From positions 62,001 through 126,000 of the forward strand of contig NZ_JABSNP010000002.1 in the NCBI RefSeq assembly GCF_013294115.1: 64,000 nt of DNA. Reading direction: 5' to 3'. Shown piece by piece: positions 55,038 through 63,970 of this stretch. The position numbers and the translations under genes are program-made. The stretch is from Hymenobacter caeli (GTDB taxonomy: Bacteria; Bacteroidota; Bacteroidia; Cytophagales; Hymenobacteraceae). The notes beneath the pieces are model-generated. The model was not told the origin of the DNA, made no database searches, and was given only the letters and a program-made list of their open reading frames with translations. Each line of letters starts with the position of its first letter. Position 1 is the stretch's first letter.

Positions 55038-56381
55038 CTATTCCGCCCGGAAAACCGGCCGGCCCACCGCCGCGTTCAATTGCTCGAAGGCCCGCATGCG
55101 GCTGGCGCGCAACTGGTTGAGCTGCACCAGGTTGTCGTTGTACGATTGGTAGTAGTCCAGAAACTCCACCAGCCCGATGAGCCGCCGGGCGTACGCCTGC
55201 TCGATGCCGCCGATGATGCGGTCGAAGGGCGTGGTGTCGCGGTCGGCCTCCTGGAACTGGGCGTCAATCAGGCCCACGAGCTGGTAGTTCTGCTGCACGT
55301 CGTTCTGCACCACCAGGCGGGCCTCGCCCAGCTGGGCCTTGCCGCCCTCAATCTGGGCCTGGGCCGTGCGGATGTTGCCCTGGTTGCGGTTGAAGATGGG
55401 CACCGCCACGCCCACCGACACCGCGTTGTAGTTGGGGAAGGCGTTGCCCGCCCGGTCGTACACGTAGCCGGCCACCAGGTCGGGGGCCGCCAGCTTGCGC
55501 TGGTAGCGCAGGTTCTGGCCCTGTTGCCGCAAGTAAGCGCTGCGCGAGAGCAAATCGCCGCGCAGCAGCTGGGCCGAGTCCACGAGCTGCTGCATCGAGT
55601 AGGGCCCCAGGCTCAGCTCGCGGGTGCGCGGCAGGCTCACCTGGGGCACCAGGTAGGCCCCGGTGGTGTCGCGCATCAGCACCCGCAAGTCGCTCAGGTT
55701 GGGGGCCATGTCCACGAACAGCTGCTGGCGCTGGTTTTGCAGCACGAACAGGAACGCCTTCAGGCGCACCACCTCTTTCTGGGCGATGTTACCCTTTTGG
55801 TATTGCTGCTCGTAGGCCGGAATGATGCGTTGGAAAGACGCAATTCCCTGGTCGTACACGGCCAGCGTGCGCTGCTTATAGTACAGGTCGTAGTAAGACG
55901 AGCGCAACTGGAAGCGCAGCGTGCGCAGCAAGTCCTGCAGGTTGTACTGCTCCACCAGGGCCGCGGCCTGCGCCACGTTGGCGGCGGCCCGGCGGCGGCC
56001 GGCAATGGCGAAGAGCTGCTGCACCTGCACGATGGTTTCGTTGGGGCTGGTGACGTTGGGCGCGTCGCCGGCCGGGCGAACGATGTTCTTTTCCAGGCTC
56101 ACCGTGGGGTTGTCCCACAGGCGGGCTTGCAAAATCTGGCCCTGGGCGGCCGTGATGTTGTAGCGCTGGGCCAGGAGCTGAAAATTGCTGGCCAGAAAGC
56201 GCTGCTCGGCCTGGCCCAGGGTGAGGCGCACCGTGTCGACGGCCACGGCCGGCCGCCCGGGCACCACCGCCCGGGGGGCCGGGGCGGGGGCCAGGGCCCC
56301 CGGCTGGGCCAGGGCCGGCCCCGATATTCCCCCTCCACTAACGATAATCCAACCAACTAACAGCAAAAAAGAACGCAGCAT
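55038..56381 (-). CDS. TolC family outer-membrane efflux protein (CzcC-like)
   Basis: 447 residues. A signal peptide (FLLLVGWIIVSGGGISGPALAQ) precedes two OEP repeats with long coiled-coil helices (LTLGQAEQRFLASNFQLLAQRYN, VGVAVPIFNRNQGNIRTAQAQIEGGK). First gene of the metal efflux operon: TolC-like, 71-bp gap, adaptor, then permease. Confidence 0.92.
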   Translation of the reverse strand: MLRSFLLLVGWIIVSGGGISGPALAQPGALAPAPAPRAVVPGRPAVAVDTVRLTLGQAEQRFLASNFQLLAQRYNITAAQGQILQARLWDNPTVSLEKNIVRPAGDAPNVTSPNETIVQVQQLFAIAGRRRAAANVAQAAALVEQYNLQDLLRTLRFQLRSSYYDLYYKQRTLAVYDQGIASFQRIIPAYEQQYQKGNIAQKEVVRLKAFLFVLQNQRQQLFVDMAPNLSDLRVLMRDTTGAYLVPQVSLPRTRELSLGPYSMQQLVDSAQLLRGDLLSRSAYLRQQGQNLRYQRKLAAPDLVAGYVYDRAGNAFPNYNAVSVGVAVPIFNRNQGNIRTAQAQIEGGKAQLGEARLVVQNDVQQNYQLVGLIDAQFQEADRDTTPFDRIIGGIEQAYARRLIGLVEFLDYYQSYNDNLVQLNQLRASRMRAFEQLNAAVGRPVFRAE

Positions 56382-56483
56382 AAATAGTTAAAAAGTGCGG
56401 GCAGGCCCCGGGAAGTCCGGTTTCCACAGTACGGGAGCTTAAAGTTGGGCCCGCCGCAATGATACCAACATGAAGATTTGAAA

Positions 56484-56511
56484 CGTTAAAAATAGATATT
56501 CATTTTTAACG
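56484..56511. promoter_or_regulatory. Palindrome CGTTAAAAAT-N8-ATTTTTAACG
   Basis: A perfect 10-bp inverted repeat with an 8-base spacer, about 100 bases before the start of the efflux operon. Its size suits a dimeric regulator, so it is a candidate operator. An AT-rich terminator for the upstream DUF2279 gene is the alternative. Confidence 0.4.
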
Positions 56512-56591
56512 CACGCCGCTTTGAGCAAAAATAGTTAGCCACCAGTTGGTTTGCCAACCGTAGATTTTGCTCATTGCCCGGCCGGAATTAT

Positions 56592-57563
56592 TCAGTCGGC
56601 CGCGGGCAGCAGCGGGTGGAACCGGAACCCGTCGCGCGGGTTGAACTCCAGCGAGGGCGCAGGAATTTTAATGAATTGGGTGGCCCCGAGCAGCATCCGG
56701 CCCGTGGAGCCGGCCGGCACGAGGCGGGCAAAATCGGCGTCGGGCGAGAGGTAAAACTGCCGCACGCGCCGGAACACCACGGGCCGGCCGTCGGCCCCGT
56801 ACAGGGGCGGGTTGGCGTGGCCGCCGGTGAGGCCGCTGCCGCTGTAGCCCAGGTCCAGGTTCAGCCACTTCGGAAAAGCGGGCCCCACGGGCAGCACCGC
56901 CGCCACGTTCACCGAGAGCCAGTACTGCTGGCCGTTGTAGTCCTTCAGCATCTGGGTGCCGCGGGTGCCGCCCAGCAGCTCGGGCCGGTACCGGGCGTAC
57001 AGGCTGCGGCTGAAGCCGTAGCGCAGGCTGGCCCGCTGCTCGCCGTAGCCGTACTGCTGGCCCACGAACAAGGCAATGCCGGCCGCGTTGGCCGCCATGT
57101 CGCCCTTCGAGAAGCCCCAGCCCTCGGAGTAGCCGTCGAACACCTCAATCGTGCTTTGGTAGAGCAGCGCGATAAGGCCCCCAGTGAGCACCGAGGCCCG
57201 CTCGTTCACGCCGCTCCAGCGGAACAGCTCGTACTCGCCCCGGCTGATGGCGTAGGCCGTGGTGGCGTGGCCCACCTTGTCCATCTGCAGCCACTCGCCG
57301 TTGTCGTCGAAGGTGTGGAACGGCACGCGCTTGGTGTACCAGGTTTTGCCCAGCAGGTACGAGGTGAGGGCGTACACCACGGCCGTGCCCGCCACCACGC
57401 CCACCAGCCGCCCGGCGTGGACGCCGCCCGGGGCCCCCAGCGGGTCGGGCACGGGCGGCGGCGGGGCGGGCGGCAGGCCCTGGGCCCGCCCCGGGCCGCC
57501 GCCCAAAGCCAGGAGGCCGGCGAGCAGGCAGAGGGTTTTCACGTGGAAGGGAACGCCGCGCAT
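56592..57563 (-). CDS. DUF2279 (YfiM-like) protein
   Basis: 323 residues. A signal peptide (TLCLLAGLLALGGGPGRAQ) is followed by a Pro-rich linker and a membrane-associated helical domain: YTKRVPFHTFDDNGEWLQMDKVGHATTAYAIS, GGLIALLYQSTIEVFDGYSEGWGFSKGDMAAN. Family DUF2279 (YfiM-like lipoprotein) of unknown function. A short gap (6 bases) separates it from the upstream TPR gene, so they are co-transcribed. Confidence 0.85.
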   Translation of the reverse strand: MRGVPFHVKTLCLLAGLLALGGGPGRAQGLPPAPPPPVPDPLGAPGGVHAGRLVGVVAGTAVVYALTSYLLGKTWYTKRVPFHTFDDNGEWLQMDKVGHATTAYAISRGEYELFRWSGVNERASVLTGGLIALLYQSTIEVFDGYSEGWGFSKGDMAANAAGIALFVGQQYGYGEQRASLRYGFSRSLYARYRPELLGGTRGTQMLKDYNGQQYWLSVNVAAVLPVGPAFPKWLNLDLGYSGSGLTGGHANPPLYGADGRPVVFRRVRQFYLSPDADFARLVPAGSTGRMLLGATQFIKIPAPSLEFNPRDGFRFHPLLPAAD

Positions 57564-57569
57564 CGGAAC

Positions 57570-57908
57570 CTACTCGTCCTCGTAGTCCAGGCCCAGGCAG
57601 CTGCTCAGGGCCTGCTGCAACTCGCTGGCGGCGTGCAGCTGGCCGGCCCGGCGGCTCACCACCAGGCCCTGGCGGTACACTTGCTCGGCCTCGTCTTTGC
57701 GCCCGAAGCCTTCGAGCAGCTTGCCGGCGTGGTAGTAGGTGCCCACGTAGTCGGGGTGCTCGGCCAGGAGCTTTTGGTAGTATTCCCAGGCCACGAGGGG
57801 CTCGGCGGCGCGGTACTCGGTGGCCAGCGCGTAAATGGTAAACGGGTCGGCCGGGTCGTCGGCGTAAAAGGCCAGCAGCTGTTGCAGGCGGGTGGGGGCG
57901 GGGCTCAT
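57570..57908 (-). CDS. Small TPR-like protein
   Basis: 112 residues with about two tetratricopeptide-type helix pairs (FTIYALATEYRA then AWEYYQKLLAEHPDYVGTYYHAGKLLEGFGRKDEAEQVYRQGL). Likely a protein-interaction scaffold in the cytoplasm. The start at 57908 (MSPAPTRLQQLLAFY) is supported by fold; the long leader to 58031 is non-conserved and overlaps the divergent promoter region. Confidence 0.75.
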   Translation of the reverse strand: MSPAPTRLQQLLAFYADDPADPFTIYALATEYRAAEPLVAWEYYQKLLAEHPDYVGTYYHAGKLLEGFGRKDEAEQVYRQGLVVSRRAGQLHAASELQQALSSCLGLDYEDE

Positions 57909-58020
57909 CGGGACTGGGAAATTGGCTATCTTTGGGCCGGCAAAAGTGCGGCTTTTGCGCCGGATAATATGGTAACACCCGTTGCGGGCCCGCCGGTGAA
58001 CCCCGGGGCCGTTCGGCCGG

Positions 58021-58045
58021 TTGTTATGCATGCCGCCTATTTTTG
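58021..58045 (+). promoter_or_regulatory. Candidate promoter of etfB (TTG-N14-TATTTTTG)
   Basis: TATTTTTG (58038-58045) fits TAnnTTTG and lies 29 bases before the etfB ATG. A TTG 14 bases upstream is a possible, rather close -33 element. A second box, TATCTTTG, lies at 57927-57934. Confidence 0.5.
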
Positions 58046-58074
58046 CCTTGTTCCGCCACCCAAATCCCGCCTAA

Positions 58075-58815
58075 ATGAAGTTTCTGGTTTGCATTTCCAA
58101 CGTGCCCGACACGACCACCAAAATCAGCTTTACGCCCGATAACAAGGAGTTTAACAAAGCCGGGGTGCAGTTCGTCATCAACCCCTGGGACGAATACGCC
58201 CTCACCCGGGCCATCGAGCTGAAGGAGGCCAACGCCGGCAGCACCGTGACCGTGCTCAACGTGGGCGAGGCCGACACCGAGCCCAACATCCGCAAGGCCC
58301 TGGCCATCGGGGCCGACGACGCCATCCGCGTGAACGCCGCCCCGCAGGACGCCTACTTCGTGGCCGAGCAGATTGCCGCCGTGGCCAAGGACGGGGCCTA
58401 CGACGTGATTCTGATGGGCAAGGAAAGCATCGATTACAACGGCTTCCAGGTGCACGGCATGGTGGGCGAAATGCTCGGCATCCCCACCGTGGCCCCGGCC
58501 ATGAAATTGGACCTGGCCGGCACCACCGCCACCCTGGAGCGCGAAATCGAGGGCGGCAAGGAAATCGTGCAGGTGAGCACGCCCTTCGTGGCCTCCTGCC
58601 AGCAGCCCATGTGCGAGCCCCGCATCCCCAACATGCGCGGCATCATGACGGCCCGCACCAAGCCCCTGAAAGTGGTGCCCGCCGTGGGCGAGCCCGCCCG
58701 CACCCAGGTGGCCGAGTTCGCGCTGCCCCCCAAGAAGCAGGGCGTCAGGCTCATCGACGCCGCCAACGCCGGCGAGCTGATTCAGCTGCTGCGCAGCGAA
58801 GCCAAAGTCATTTAA
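58075..58815 (+). CDS. etfB: Electron transfer flavoprotein subunit beta
   Basis: 246 residues. The typical start MKFLVCISNVPDTTTKI and the sequence DYNGFQVHGMVGEMLGIP, then the signature CEPRIPNMRGIMTARTKPLK, identify EtfB (FixA group). With EtfA it forms the heterodimer that accepts electrons from acyl-CoA dehydrogenases. Followed by etfA after a 128-bp gap filled by an AT-rich repeat. Confidence 0.96.
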   Translation: MKFLVCISNVPDTTTKISFTPDNKEFNKAGVQFVINPWDEYALTRAIELKEANAGSTVTVLNVGEADTEPNIRKALAIGADDAIRVNAAPQDAYFVAEQIAAVAKDGAYDVILMGKESIDYNGFQVHGMVGEMLGIPTVAPAMKLDLAGTTATLEREIEGGKEIVQVSTPFVASCQQPMCEPRIPNMRGIMTARTKPLKVVPAVGEPARTQVAEFALPPKKQGVRLIDAANAGELIQLLRSEAKVI

Positions 58816-58936
58816 TTGAATTATGAATTAAAAATTATGAATTATGAGTTTTTGCCAGCTGCTTTTTGAGCTTTTGCCTTCAACTCCTAGTTCGTAATTA
58901 CCCAATTCATAATTTCTAATTCATAATTCATAATTC
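58816..58936. repeat. AT-rich inverted repeat in the etfB-etfA gap
   Basis: Left edge (58816-58848) TTGAATTATGAATTAAAAAT and on. Right edge (58903-58936) AATTCATAATTTCTAATTCA and on. They are inverted copies of each other, each built from GAATTATGAATT words. The same unit occurs at 36333-36379. Confidence 0.8.
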
Positions 58937-58943
58937 TCTCAAA

Positions 58944-59921
58944 ATGTCCGTTCTAGTAGCTGTTGAATGCGCCGAGGGCGAAGTGAAAAAGTCCTCGCTC
59001 GAAGTGGCCACGTACGGGGCCCGGGTGGCCGCCATGCTGGGCACCACGGCCACGGCCATCGCCGTGGGCGAGGCCTCCGAGGCCGGCCTGGCCAAGCTCG
59101 GCGAGCAGGGCATCGCGAAGGTGCTCTACGACGCCGAGCCCCGCCTCAAGGATTTTGTGAACAACGCCTACACCAAGCTCATCGCCGCGGCGGCCGAGCA
59201 GGAGCAGGCCAAAATCATCGTGCTGGCCAACTCCAACATCGGGGCCGCCGTGGGCTCGCGCCTCTCGGTGCGCCTCAAAGCCAGCCTGGCCACCAACGTG
59301 GTGGCGCTGCCCAAAACCGACGGCGGCCAGTTCACGGTGAAGCGCGGGGCCTTCTCGGGCAAAGCGTTTTCGGACGTGGTGCTGAGCGGCGAGCGCAAAA
59401 TCATCGCCCTGAAAAAGAATTCCATCGAGGCCAGCCACGAGGCCGGCAAAACCGCCGAAGTAGCAGCCTTTGCCGCCCAACTGGCCGACGCCGACTTTGC
59501 CGACGCGCCCCAGCAGGTGGTGATGCAGGAGCAGACCGGCGGCGTGCTGCTGCCCGAAGCCGCGCTGGTAGTGTCCGGCGGCCGCGGCATGAAGGGCCCC
59601 GAAAACTGGCACCTCATCGAGGAGCTGGCCCAGGCCCTGCACGCCGGCACCGCCTGCTCGAAGCCGGTGAGCGACGTGGACTGGCGCCCCCACCACGAGC
59701 ACGTGGGCCAAACGGGCATCACCATCTCGCCCAACCTCTACATCGCCTGCGGCATTTCGGGGGCCATCCAGCACCTGGCCGGCGTGAACAGCTCGAAGGT
59801 CATCGTGGTCATCAACAAAGACCCCGAGGCCCCGTTCTTCAAAGCGGCCGACTACGGCATCGTGGGCGACGTGTTCGACGTGCTGCCCAAGCTGACGGCG
59901 GCCGTCAAGGCATTAAACTAA
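58944..59921 (+). CDS. etfA: Electron transfer flavoprotein subunit alpha
   Basis: 325 residues. The N-terminal [25 protein letters not shown] and the C-terminal FAD site ([20 protein letters not shown] followed by [20 protein letters not shown]) are standard for EtfA. It carries the FAD that shuttles electrons toward the quinone pool via ETF-quinone oxidoreductase, which is not in the window. Confidence 0.96.
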   Translation: MSVLVAVECAEGEVKKSSLEVATYGARVAAMLGTTATAIAVGEASEAGLAKLGEQGIAKVLYDAEPRLKDFVNNAYTKLIAAAAEQEQAKIIVLANSNIGAAVGSRLSVRLKASLATNVVALPKTDGGQFTVKRGAFSGKAFSDVVLSGERKIIALKKNSIEASHEAGKTAEVAAFAAQLADADFADAPQQVVMQEQTGGVLLPEAALVVSGGRGMKGPENWHLIEELAQALHAGTACSKPVSDVDWRPHHEHVGQTGITISPNLYIACGISGAIQHLAGVNSSKVIVVINKDPEAPFFKAADYGIVGDVFDVLPKLTAAVKALN

Positions 59922-59941
59922 GCCGGACGCGCCGGTAAGGG

Positions 59942-59985
59942 CTTGGGGCCCCGGAACATACTCCGGGGCCCCAAGTTCTTTTTTT
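59942..59985 (+). terminator. Rho-independent terminator after etfA
   Basis: A perfect 14-bp stem (CTTGGGGCCCCGGA 59942-59955 / TCCGGGGCCCCAAG 59962-59975) followed by TTCTTTTTTT, 21 bases after the etfA stop. Confidence 0.92.
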
Positions 59986-60101
59986 GCCCGTGGCGCGGTT
60001 GTTCCGGGCGGTTCTTCTTTATTTGCCGTATCAGAACTTCACCTTACCTTATAAGGCCCCGCTTGGGGGCCCCAACCGCAGGCTAGCGGTAGCCAATTCC
60101 C

Positions 60102-60728
60102 TTGAAAAAAATTCAGCTAGAAATTTTAGGTCTCTCCTCCAGCCAGTCGCAGTCGGGCTCGTTTGCCCTGATTCTGGGCGAGAAACACGGCAACCGCCGC
60201 TTGCCCATCATCATCGGGATGTTTGAGGCCCAGAGCATTGCCATCCAGATTGAAAAAATCAGCCCCACCCGGCCGCTGACCCACGACCTGTTCAAGTCGT
60301 TTGCCGAGCACGTGCACGTGGCCATCGTCGAAGTGGTGATTTCCGACCTCAAAGAGGGCGTGTTCTATTCGCGCATCGTGTGCTCGGACGGGGCCACCAC
60401 GTTCGAAATCGATGCCCGGCCCTCCGACGCCATTGCCATCGGCCTGCGCTTCGACGTGCCCATCTTCACGGTGGAAAGCGTGCTGAGCGAGGCTGGCATC
60501 ATCCTTTCCGACCTCGACGAAGGCAGCGAGGAAACCGACGACGAGGACGACGAGGACGATACCGACGGCGAAGCGGAGGCCACCCCCAAGGTTCCCCGCA
60601 CCCCGTCCGAGCCCAGCGGCCAGGTGCCGGTCGAGGAGTTGACCAAGATGCTGGCCCAGGCCCTCGACAAGGAAGACTACGAGAAAGCCGCCAAAATCCG
60701 GGACGAGCTGAACAAGCGCAACGGCTGA
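60102..60728 (+). CDS. Bifunctional nuclease family (BFN/DUF151) protein with UVR motif
   Basis: 208 residues, TTG start. The BFN domain (about 1-135: GSFALILGEKHGNRRLPIIIGMFEAQSIAIQIE, DARPSDAIAIGLRFDVPIF) is followed by a very acidic linker (EETDDEDDEDDTDGEAE) and a UVR motif (LDKEDYEKAAKIRDELNK) that in UvrB and ClpC mediates protein contact. Members are reported as RNase/DNase-like in plants. The role in bacteria is unclear. Confidence 0.9.
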   Translation: MKKIQLEILGLSSSQSQSGSFALILGEKHGNRRLPIIIGMFEAQSIAIQIEKISPTRPLTHDLFKSFAEHVHVAIVEVVISDLKEGVFYSRIVCSDGATTFEIDARPSDAIAIGLRFDVPIFTVESVLSEAGIILSDLDEGSEETDDEDDEDDTDGEAEATPKVPRTPSEPSGQVPVEELTKMLAQALDKEDYEKAAKIRDELNKRNG

Positions 60729-60791
60729 GAATCGCAGATTATGCAGATTGACTGTGATTTCGCTGCTTCGCAAAACGCTTGATTGATTGTT

Positions 60792-60827
60792 CAAAAGCGC
60801 CTTTCCTGGACCGGAAGGGCGCTTTTG
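60792..60827 (+). terminator. Rho-independent terminator after the BFN gene
   Basis: Stem CAAAAGCGCCTTTCC / GGAAGGGCGCTTTTG (one wobble pair) with loop TGGACC and a T-rich tail (TTTTTACCC). Its position argues against translation of the next gene starting as far upstream as 60783. Confidence 0.88.
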
Positions 60828-60854
60828 TTTTTACCCTTCTTACCCTTTTCATTC

Positions 60855-61391
60855 GTGAACGCTCCTGACGATGCTTTGCGCTACCCCATTGGCCGGCCCC
60901 AACTGCCCACTACGCCCTTGGGGGCCGCCGGGCGGGCCCCCTACCTGCAACAGCTGGCCAACCAGCCGGCTCAATTGGCCGCAGCGGCCCGGGCGGTGGG
61001 CGGCGTGCGGCTGGAGCAGCCGTACCGCCCCGGCGGCTGGACCGGCCGGCAGGTCGTCCACCACGTGGCCGACTCGCACATGAACTGCTACTTCCGGTTC
61101 CGCCTGGCCCTTACGGAAGACAACCCCACCATTCGGCCTTACGACGAGCAAGCCTGGGCCGAGCTGCCCGACGTGGCCGCGACGCCCGTCACCGTGTCGC
61201 TCGCGCTGCTGGAGGCCCTGCACACGCGCTGGGTGGTGCTGCTCCGGCACCTGGACGACGCGCAGTGGCAGCGCACGTTCTACCACCCCGGCACACTGAA
61301 GGAGCAAACCTTAGAGCAGGCCCTGGTGCTGTACGCTTGGCACGGCCAGCATCACCTGGGCCACTTGGAACTGCTGTTGCCCCCCGCTTAG
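60855..61391 (+). CDS. YfiT/DinB-like putative metal-dependent hydrolase or transferase
   Basis: 178 residues from a GTG start. The four-helix DinB fold with three metal-binding histidines is visible: one in HHVADSHMN and two in WHGQHHLGHL. DALRYPIGRPQLP and the block QLAAAARAVGGVRLEQPYRPGGWTGRQVVHH match YfiT-type proteins, related to bacillithiol S-transferases. The GTG at 60855 is chosen because the longer frame would begin inside a terminator stem. Confidence 0.85.
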   Translation: MNAPDDALRYPIGRPQLPTTPLGAAGRAPYLQQLANQPAQLAAAARAVGGVRLEQPYRPGGWTGRQVVHHVADSHMNCYFRFRLALTEDNPTIRPYDEQAWAELPDVAATPVTVSLALLEALHTRWVVLLRHLDDAQWQRTFYHPGTLKEQTLEQALVLYAWHGQHHLGHLELLLPPA

Positions 61392-61402
61392 GTTCCGCAA
61401 CT

Positions 61403-61446
61403 CAAGCCTAAGCCCCGCTTCGTTTCACGAGCGGGGCTTAGGCTTG
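61403..61446. terminator. Bidirectional terminator between convergent genes
   Basis: A perfect 17-bp stem CAAGCCTAAGCCCCGCT / AGCGGGGCTTAGGCTTG with a 10-base loop, between the YfiT-like gene (+) and the MlaF-like gene (-). Confidence 0.85.
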
Positions 61447-61476
61447 GGCAAATACAATGGGTGACCGAACCAGTGC

Positions 61477-62280
61477 TCATATGTTGGCTCCGTGCTCGTC
61501 GGTAATGGCCGCGAGGCCACCCTCGTCGTCCACCCGCTTGGCGGCCCGCACCAAGCTGCTGCTGAAGATAAACTCCTTTAGCTCGGGCACTTCCACGTTC
61601 AGGATTTCGTCTTTGGTGCCGTCCCACAGCTTTTTGCCCTGGTGCAGGAAGATGATGTGCTCCCCGATTTCAATCACCGAGTTCATGTCGTGGGTCACGA
61701 TGACGGTGGTGATGTCGTACTCGTGGGTGATTTCGTGGATCAGGTTGTCAATCTTGATGCTCGTGGCCGGGTCGAGGCCCGAATTGGGCTCGTCGCAAAA
61801 CAGGTAGGTACACTGCGGGGCAATGGCGCGGGCGATGCCCACGCGCTTCTTCATGCCGCCCGAAATTTCAGCCGGCATCTTGGGGCCCGCGTTTTCGAGG
61901 CCCACGCGCTTGAGGCAAAATTCGACCCGGTCGCGCCGCTCTTCGTTTGACATTTCGGGCGTCAGCATTTGCAGCGGAAATTCCACGTTTTGGGCCACCG
62001 TCATCGAGTCGAACAAGGCCGAACCCTGGAACAGCATCCCAATTTTGCGCCGGATTTCCTGGCGAATGGCCACCTTGTTGTTGGTGTACACCGTGCCGTC
62101 GAAGGTGATGGAGCCGATATCGGGCTTCATCAACCCCACGATGCACTGCAAGAGCACGCTCTTGCCCGTGCCCGAGCCGCCCAGCAACAGGTTGCACTTG
62201 CCCGTCTCGAAGGTGCAATCGATGCCTTTAAGCACGGGGTTGCCGTCGAACGATTTCTGGATATTGGATACTTCAATCAT
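61477..62280 (-). CDS. mlaF: ABC transporter ATP-binding protein, MlaF-like
   Basis: 267 residues. Walker A LLGGSGTGKSVL, signature EISGGMKKRVGIARAIA and Walker B YLFCDEPNSGLDP, where the Asn-Ser after Pro is typical of the Mla/Mkl group. With MlaE it energises phospholipid movement between outer and inner membranes. The MlaE-like permease is encoded directly upstream. A substrate-binding MlaD is not in the window. Confidence 0.92.
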   Translation of the reverse strand: MIEVSNIQKSFDGNPVLKGIDCTFETGKCNLLLGGSGTGKSVLLQCIVGLMKPDIGSITFDGTVYTNNKVAIRQEIRRKIGMLFQGSALFDSMTVAQNVEFPLQMLTPEMSNEERRDRVEFCLKRVGLENAGPKMPAEISGGMKKRVGIARAIAPQCTYLFCDEPNSGLDPATSIKIDNLIHEITHEYDITTVIVTHDMNSVIEIGEHIIFLHQGKKLWDGTKDEILNVEVPELKEFIFSSSLVRAAKRVDDEGGLAAITDEHGANI

Positions 62281-62370
62281 TTTTTTAGCTGTTAGCTTGT
62301 AGCTGCTGGCTGTTAGCTTTTGGCCGTTACAATGCTGGCTTTCAACAAATAAAAGCTAATAGCAAACGGC
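62281..62370. repeat. TAGCTGTTAGCT-type repeat in the mlaE-mlaF gap
   Basis: It starts TTTTTTAGCTGTTAGCTTGT and continues AGCTGCTGGCTGTTAGC. The right part (AAAAGCTAATAGCAAACGGC) is an imperfect inverted counterpart. Same family as the repeats in the btuC-btuD and RND gaps. Confidence 0.7.
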
Positions 62371-63102
62371 TTAAAGTAAAACGGCGGCCAGCACGAAGTC
62401 GGCGATGAGGATGGCGATGATGGAGTTGGTGACGGCGCCGGTGCTGGCCGCGCCCACCTCCAGGGCCCCGCCCGTGGTATTAAACCCTTTGAACGACGAA
62501 ATGCCCGCAATCAGAAACGCAAACACCACCGATTTAATCAACGCAAACACGATGTTGTAAGGTACAAAGTCCTCGCGAATGCCTTCGATGAAGTCCTGGG
62601 GAGCCATGGCCCCGGTGAGGGTGCCGGCCAGGTAGCCGCCCAGAATGGAGAGCACCATCGCCAGAATGACGAGCAGCGGAAACATGAGGATGGCCGCCAG
62701 CATGCGCGGAAATACGAGGTAGGAGGTCGAGTTGATGCCCATTACCTCCAGGGCCGATACCTGCTCGGTGATGCGCATGGTGCCCAGGCCCCCGGCGATG
62801 CTGCTGCCCACCTTGCCCGCCAGCACGATGCAGGTGATGGTGGGGGCCAGCTCGAGAATGGTCATCTCGCGCACCATGTAGCCAATGGTGGCCTTCGGAA
62901 TGAGCGGATTGGTGAGGTTGTAGGCAATCTGCACGCAGGTTACGGCCCCGATGAAGGCCGACACGATGGCGACGATGAACACCGAATCGACGCCGATGAG
63001 GATGGCTTCGTCGACGGTGCGCTGCCAGAGCACGGCCACCCGTTCGCGCCGGACGAGCATACTTTGCAGGAAAAGGACAAACTTGCCGAAAATGGTAAAC
63101 AT
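62371..63102 (-). CDS. mlaE: MlaE-family ABC transporter permease
   Basis: 243 residues with about five membrane helices. Signatures: REMTILELAPTITCIVLAGKVGSSIAGGLGTMRITEQVSALEVMGINSTSYLVFPR, condensed from the family's central region, and the C-terminal FKGFNTTGGALEVGAASTGAV. It forms the inner-membrane part of a phospholipid transporter with MlaF (downstream). Confidence 0.93.
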   Translation of the reverse strand: MFTIFGKFVLFLQSMLVRRERVAVLWQRTVDEAILIGVDSVFIVAIVSAFIGAVTCVQIAYNLTNPLIPKATIGYMVREMTILELAPTITCIVLAGKVGSSIAGGLGTMRITEQVSALEVMGINSTSYLVFPRMLAAILMFPLLVILAMVLSILGGYLAGTLTGAMAPQDFIEGIREDFVPYNIVFALIKSVVFAFLIAGISSFKGFNTTGGALEVGAASTGAVTNSIIAILIADFVLAAVLL

Positions 63103-63195
63103 AGAATCAGTAGAAACGAGGCAGGGGAAGAAAAGAGGGATAAATTGGGCCGGCGAAGCGCTGCCGGACAGCTTACGTATAAATCAGAAAAACGA

Positions 63196-63918
63196 GTGGA
63201 GGCGAACCAAAATTTAGTCGTGGTAACCGGTGGCAGCAAAGGTATTGGGCGGGCGTTGGTGTTGCGCTTCGCCCGGGCCGGCTACGCGGTGGCCACCTGC
63301 GCCCGCTCGGCCCCCGAGCTGGCCGTGCTGGCCACCACCGTGGCGCACCAGGTGCCCGGGGCCGTGGTGCACACGCTGGCCGCCGACCTGGGCGACTTTG
63401 CCGGCTGCGCCGAATTTGCCGCGTTTGTGCTGGCCCAAAAGGGCACGCTGGCCGCCGTGGTGCACAACACCGGGGCCTTCCTGCCCGGCCGCCTGCAAGA
63501 CGAGCCCGCCGACGGCTCGCAGCTGCGCCAGCTGCTGGCCGTGAACCTGCTCAGCGCCTATGACCTCACGCGGGCGCTGCTGCCCACGCTGCTGCGCCAG
63601 GGCAGCGGGCACGTTTTCACCATTTGCTCCACGGCCAGCGTCACGGCCTACCCCACGGGCGGCTCCTACGGCATCGCCAAGCACGCCCTGTACGGCTTCA
63701 CCCGCAACCTGCGCGAGGAGCTGAAGGACCAGGGCATCCGGGTGACGGCCGTGCTGCCCGGGGCCACCCTCACCGCCAGCTGGGCGGGCGTGGACCTGCC
63801 CACCGAGCGCTTCATCCGGCCCGCCGACGTGGCCGAGGCCGTGTTCGGGGCCTTCAGCCTTTCGCCCCAGGCCGTGGTGGAAGAGCTGCTGATTCGGCCC
63901 CAGCTGGGCGATATCTAG
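63196..63918 (+). CDS. Short-chain dehydrogenase/reductase
   Basis: 240 residues from a GTG start. The Rossmann motif VVVTGGSKGIGRALV, the NAG-like VVHNTGAF, Ser and Tyr-x-x-x-Lys in ICSTASVTAYPTGGSYGIAK, and VLPGATLTASW are typical of classical SDR enzymes. NAD(P)-dependent; substrate unknown. The start is uncertain: GTG at 63196 puts the Rossmann fold 10 residues from the N-terminus, while the longer frame to 63064 overlaps the divergent mlaE gene. Confidence 0.85.
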   Translation: MEANQNLVVVTGGSKGIGRALVLRFARAGYAVATCARSAPELAVLATTVAHQVPGAVVHTLAADLGDFAGCAEFAAFVLAQKGTLAAVVHNTGAFLPGRLQDEPADGSQLRQLLAVNLLSAYDLTRALLPTLLRQGSGHVFTICSTASVTAYPTGGSYGIAKHALYGFTRNLREELKDQGIRVTAVLPGATLTASWAGVDLPTERFIRPADVAEAVFGAFSLSPQAVVEELLIRPQLGDI

Positions 63919-63970
63919 CAGCGGTTTTACGAGCGGGGTACGCCGCTTCCGCGTGCGCCTCATCCCCTAG

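Noticed and set aside
60783..60854. Upstream start for the YfiT/DinB-like gene
   Set aside because: It would translate through a clear rho-independent terminator stem of the preceding gene.
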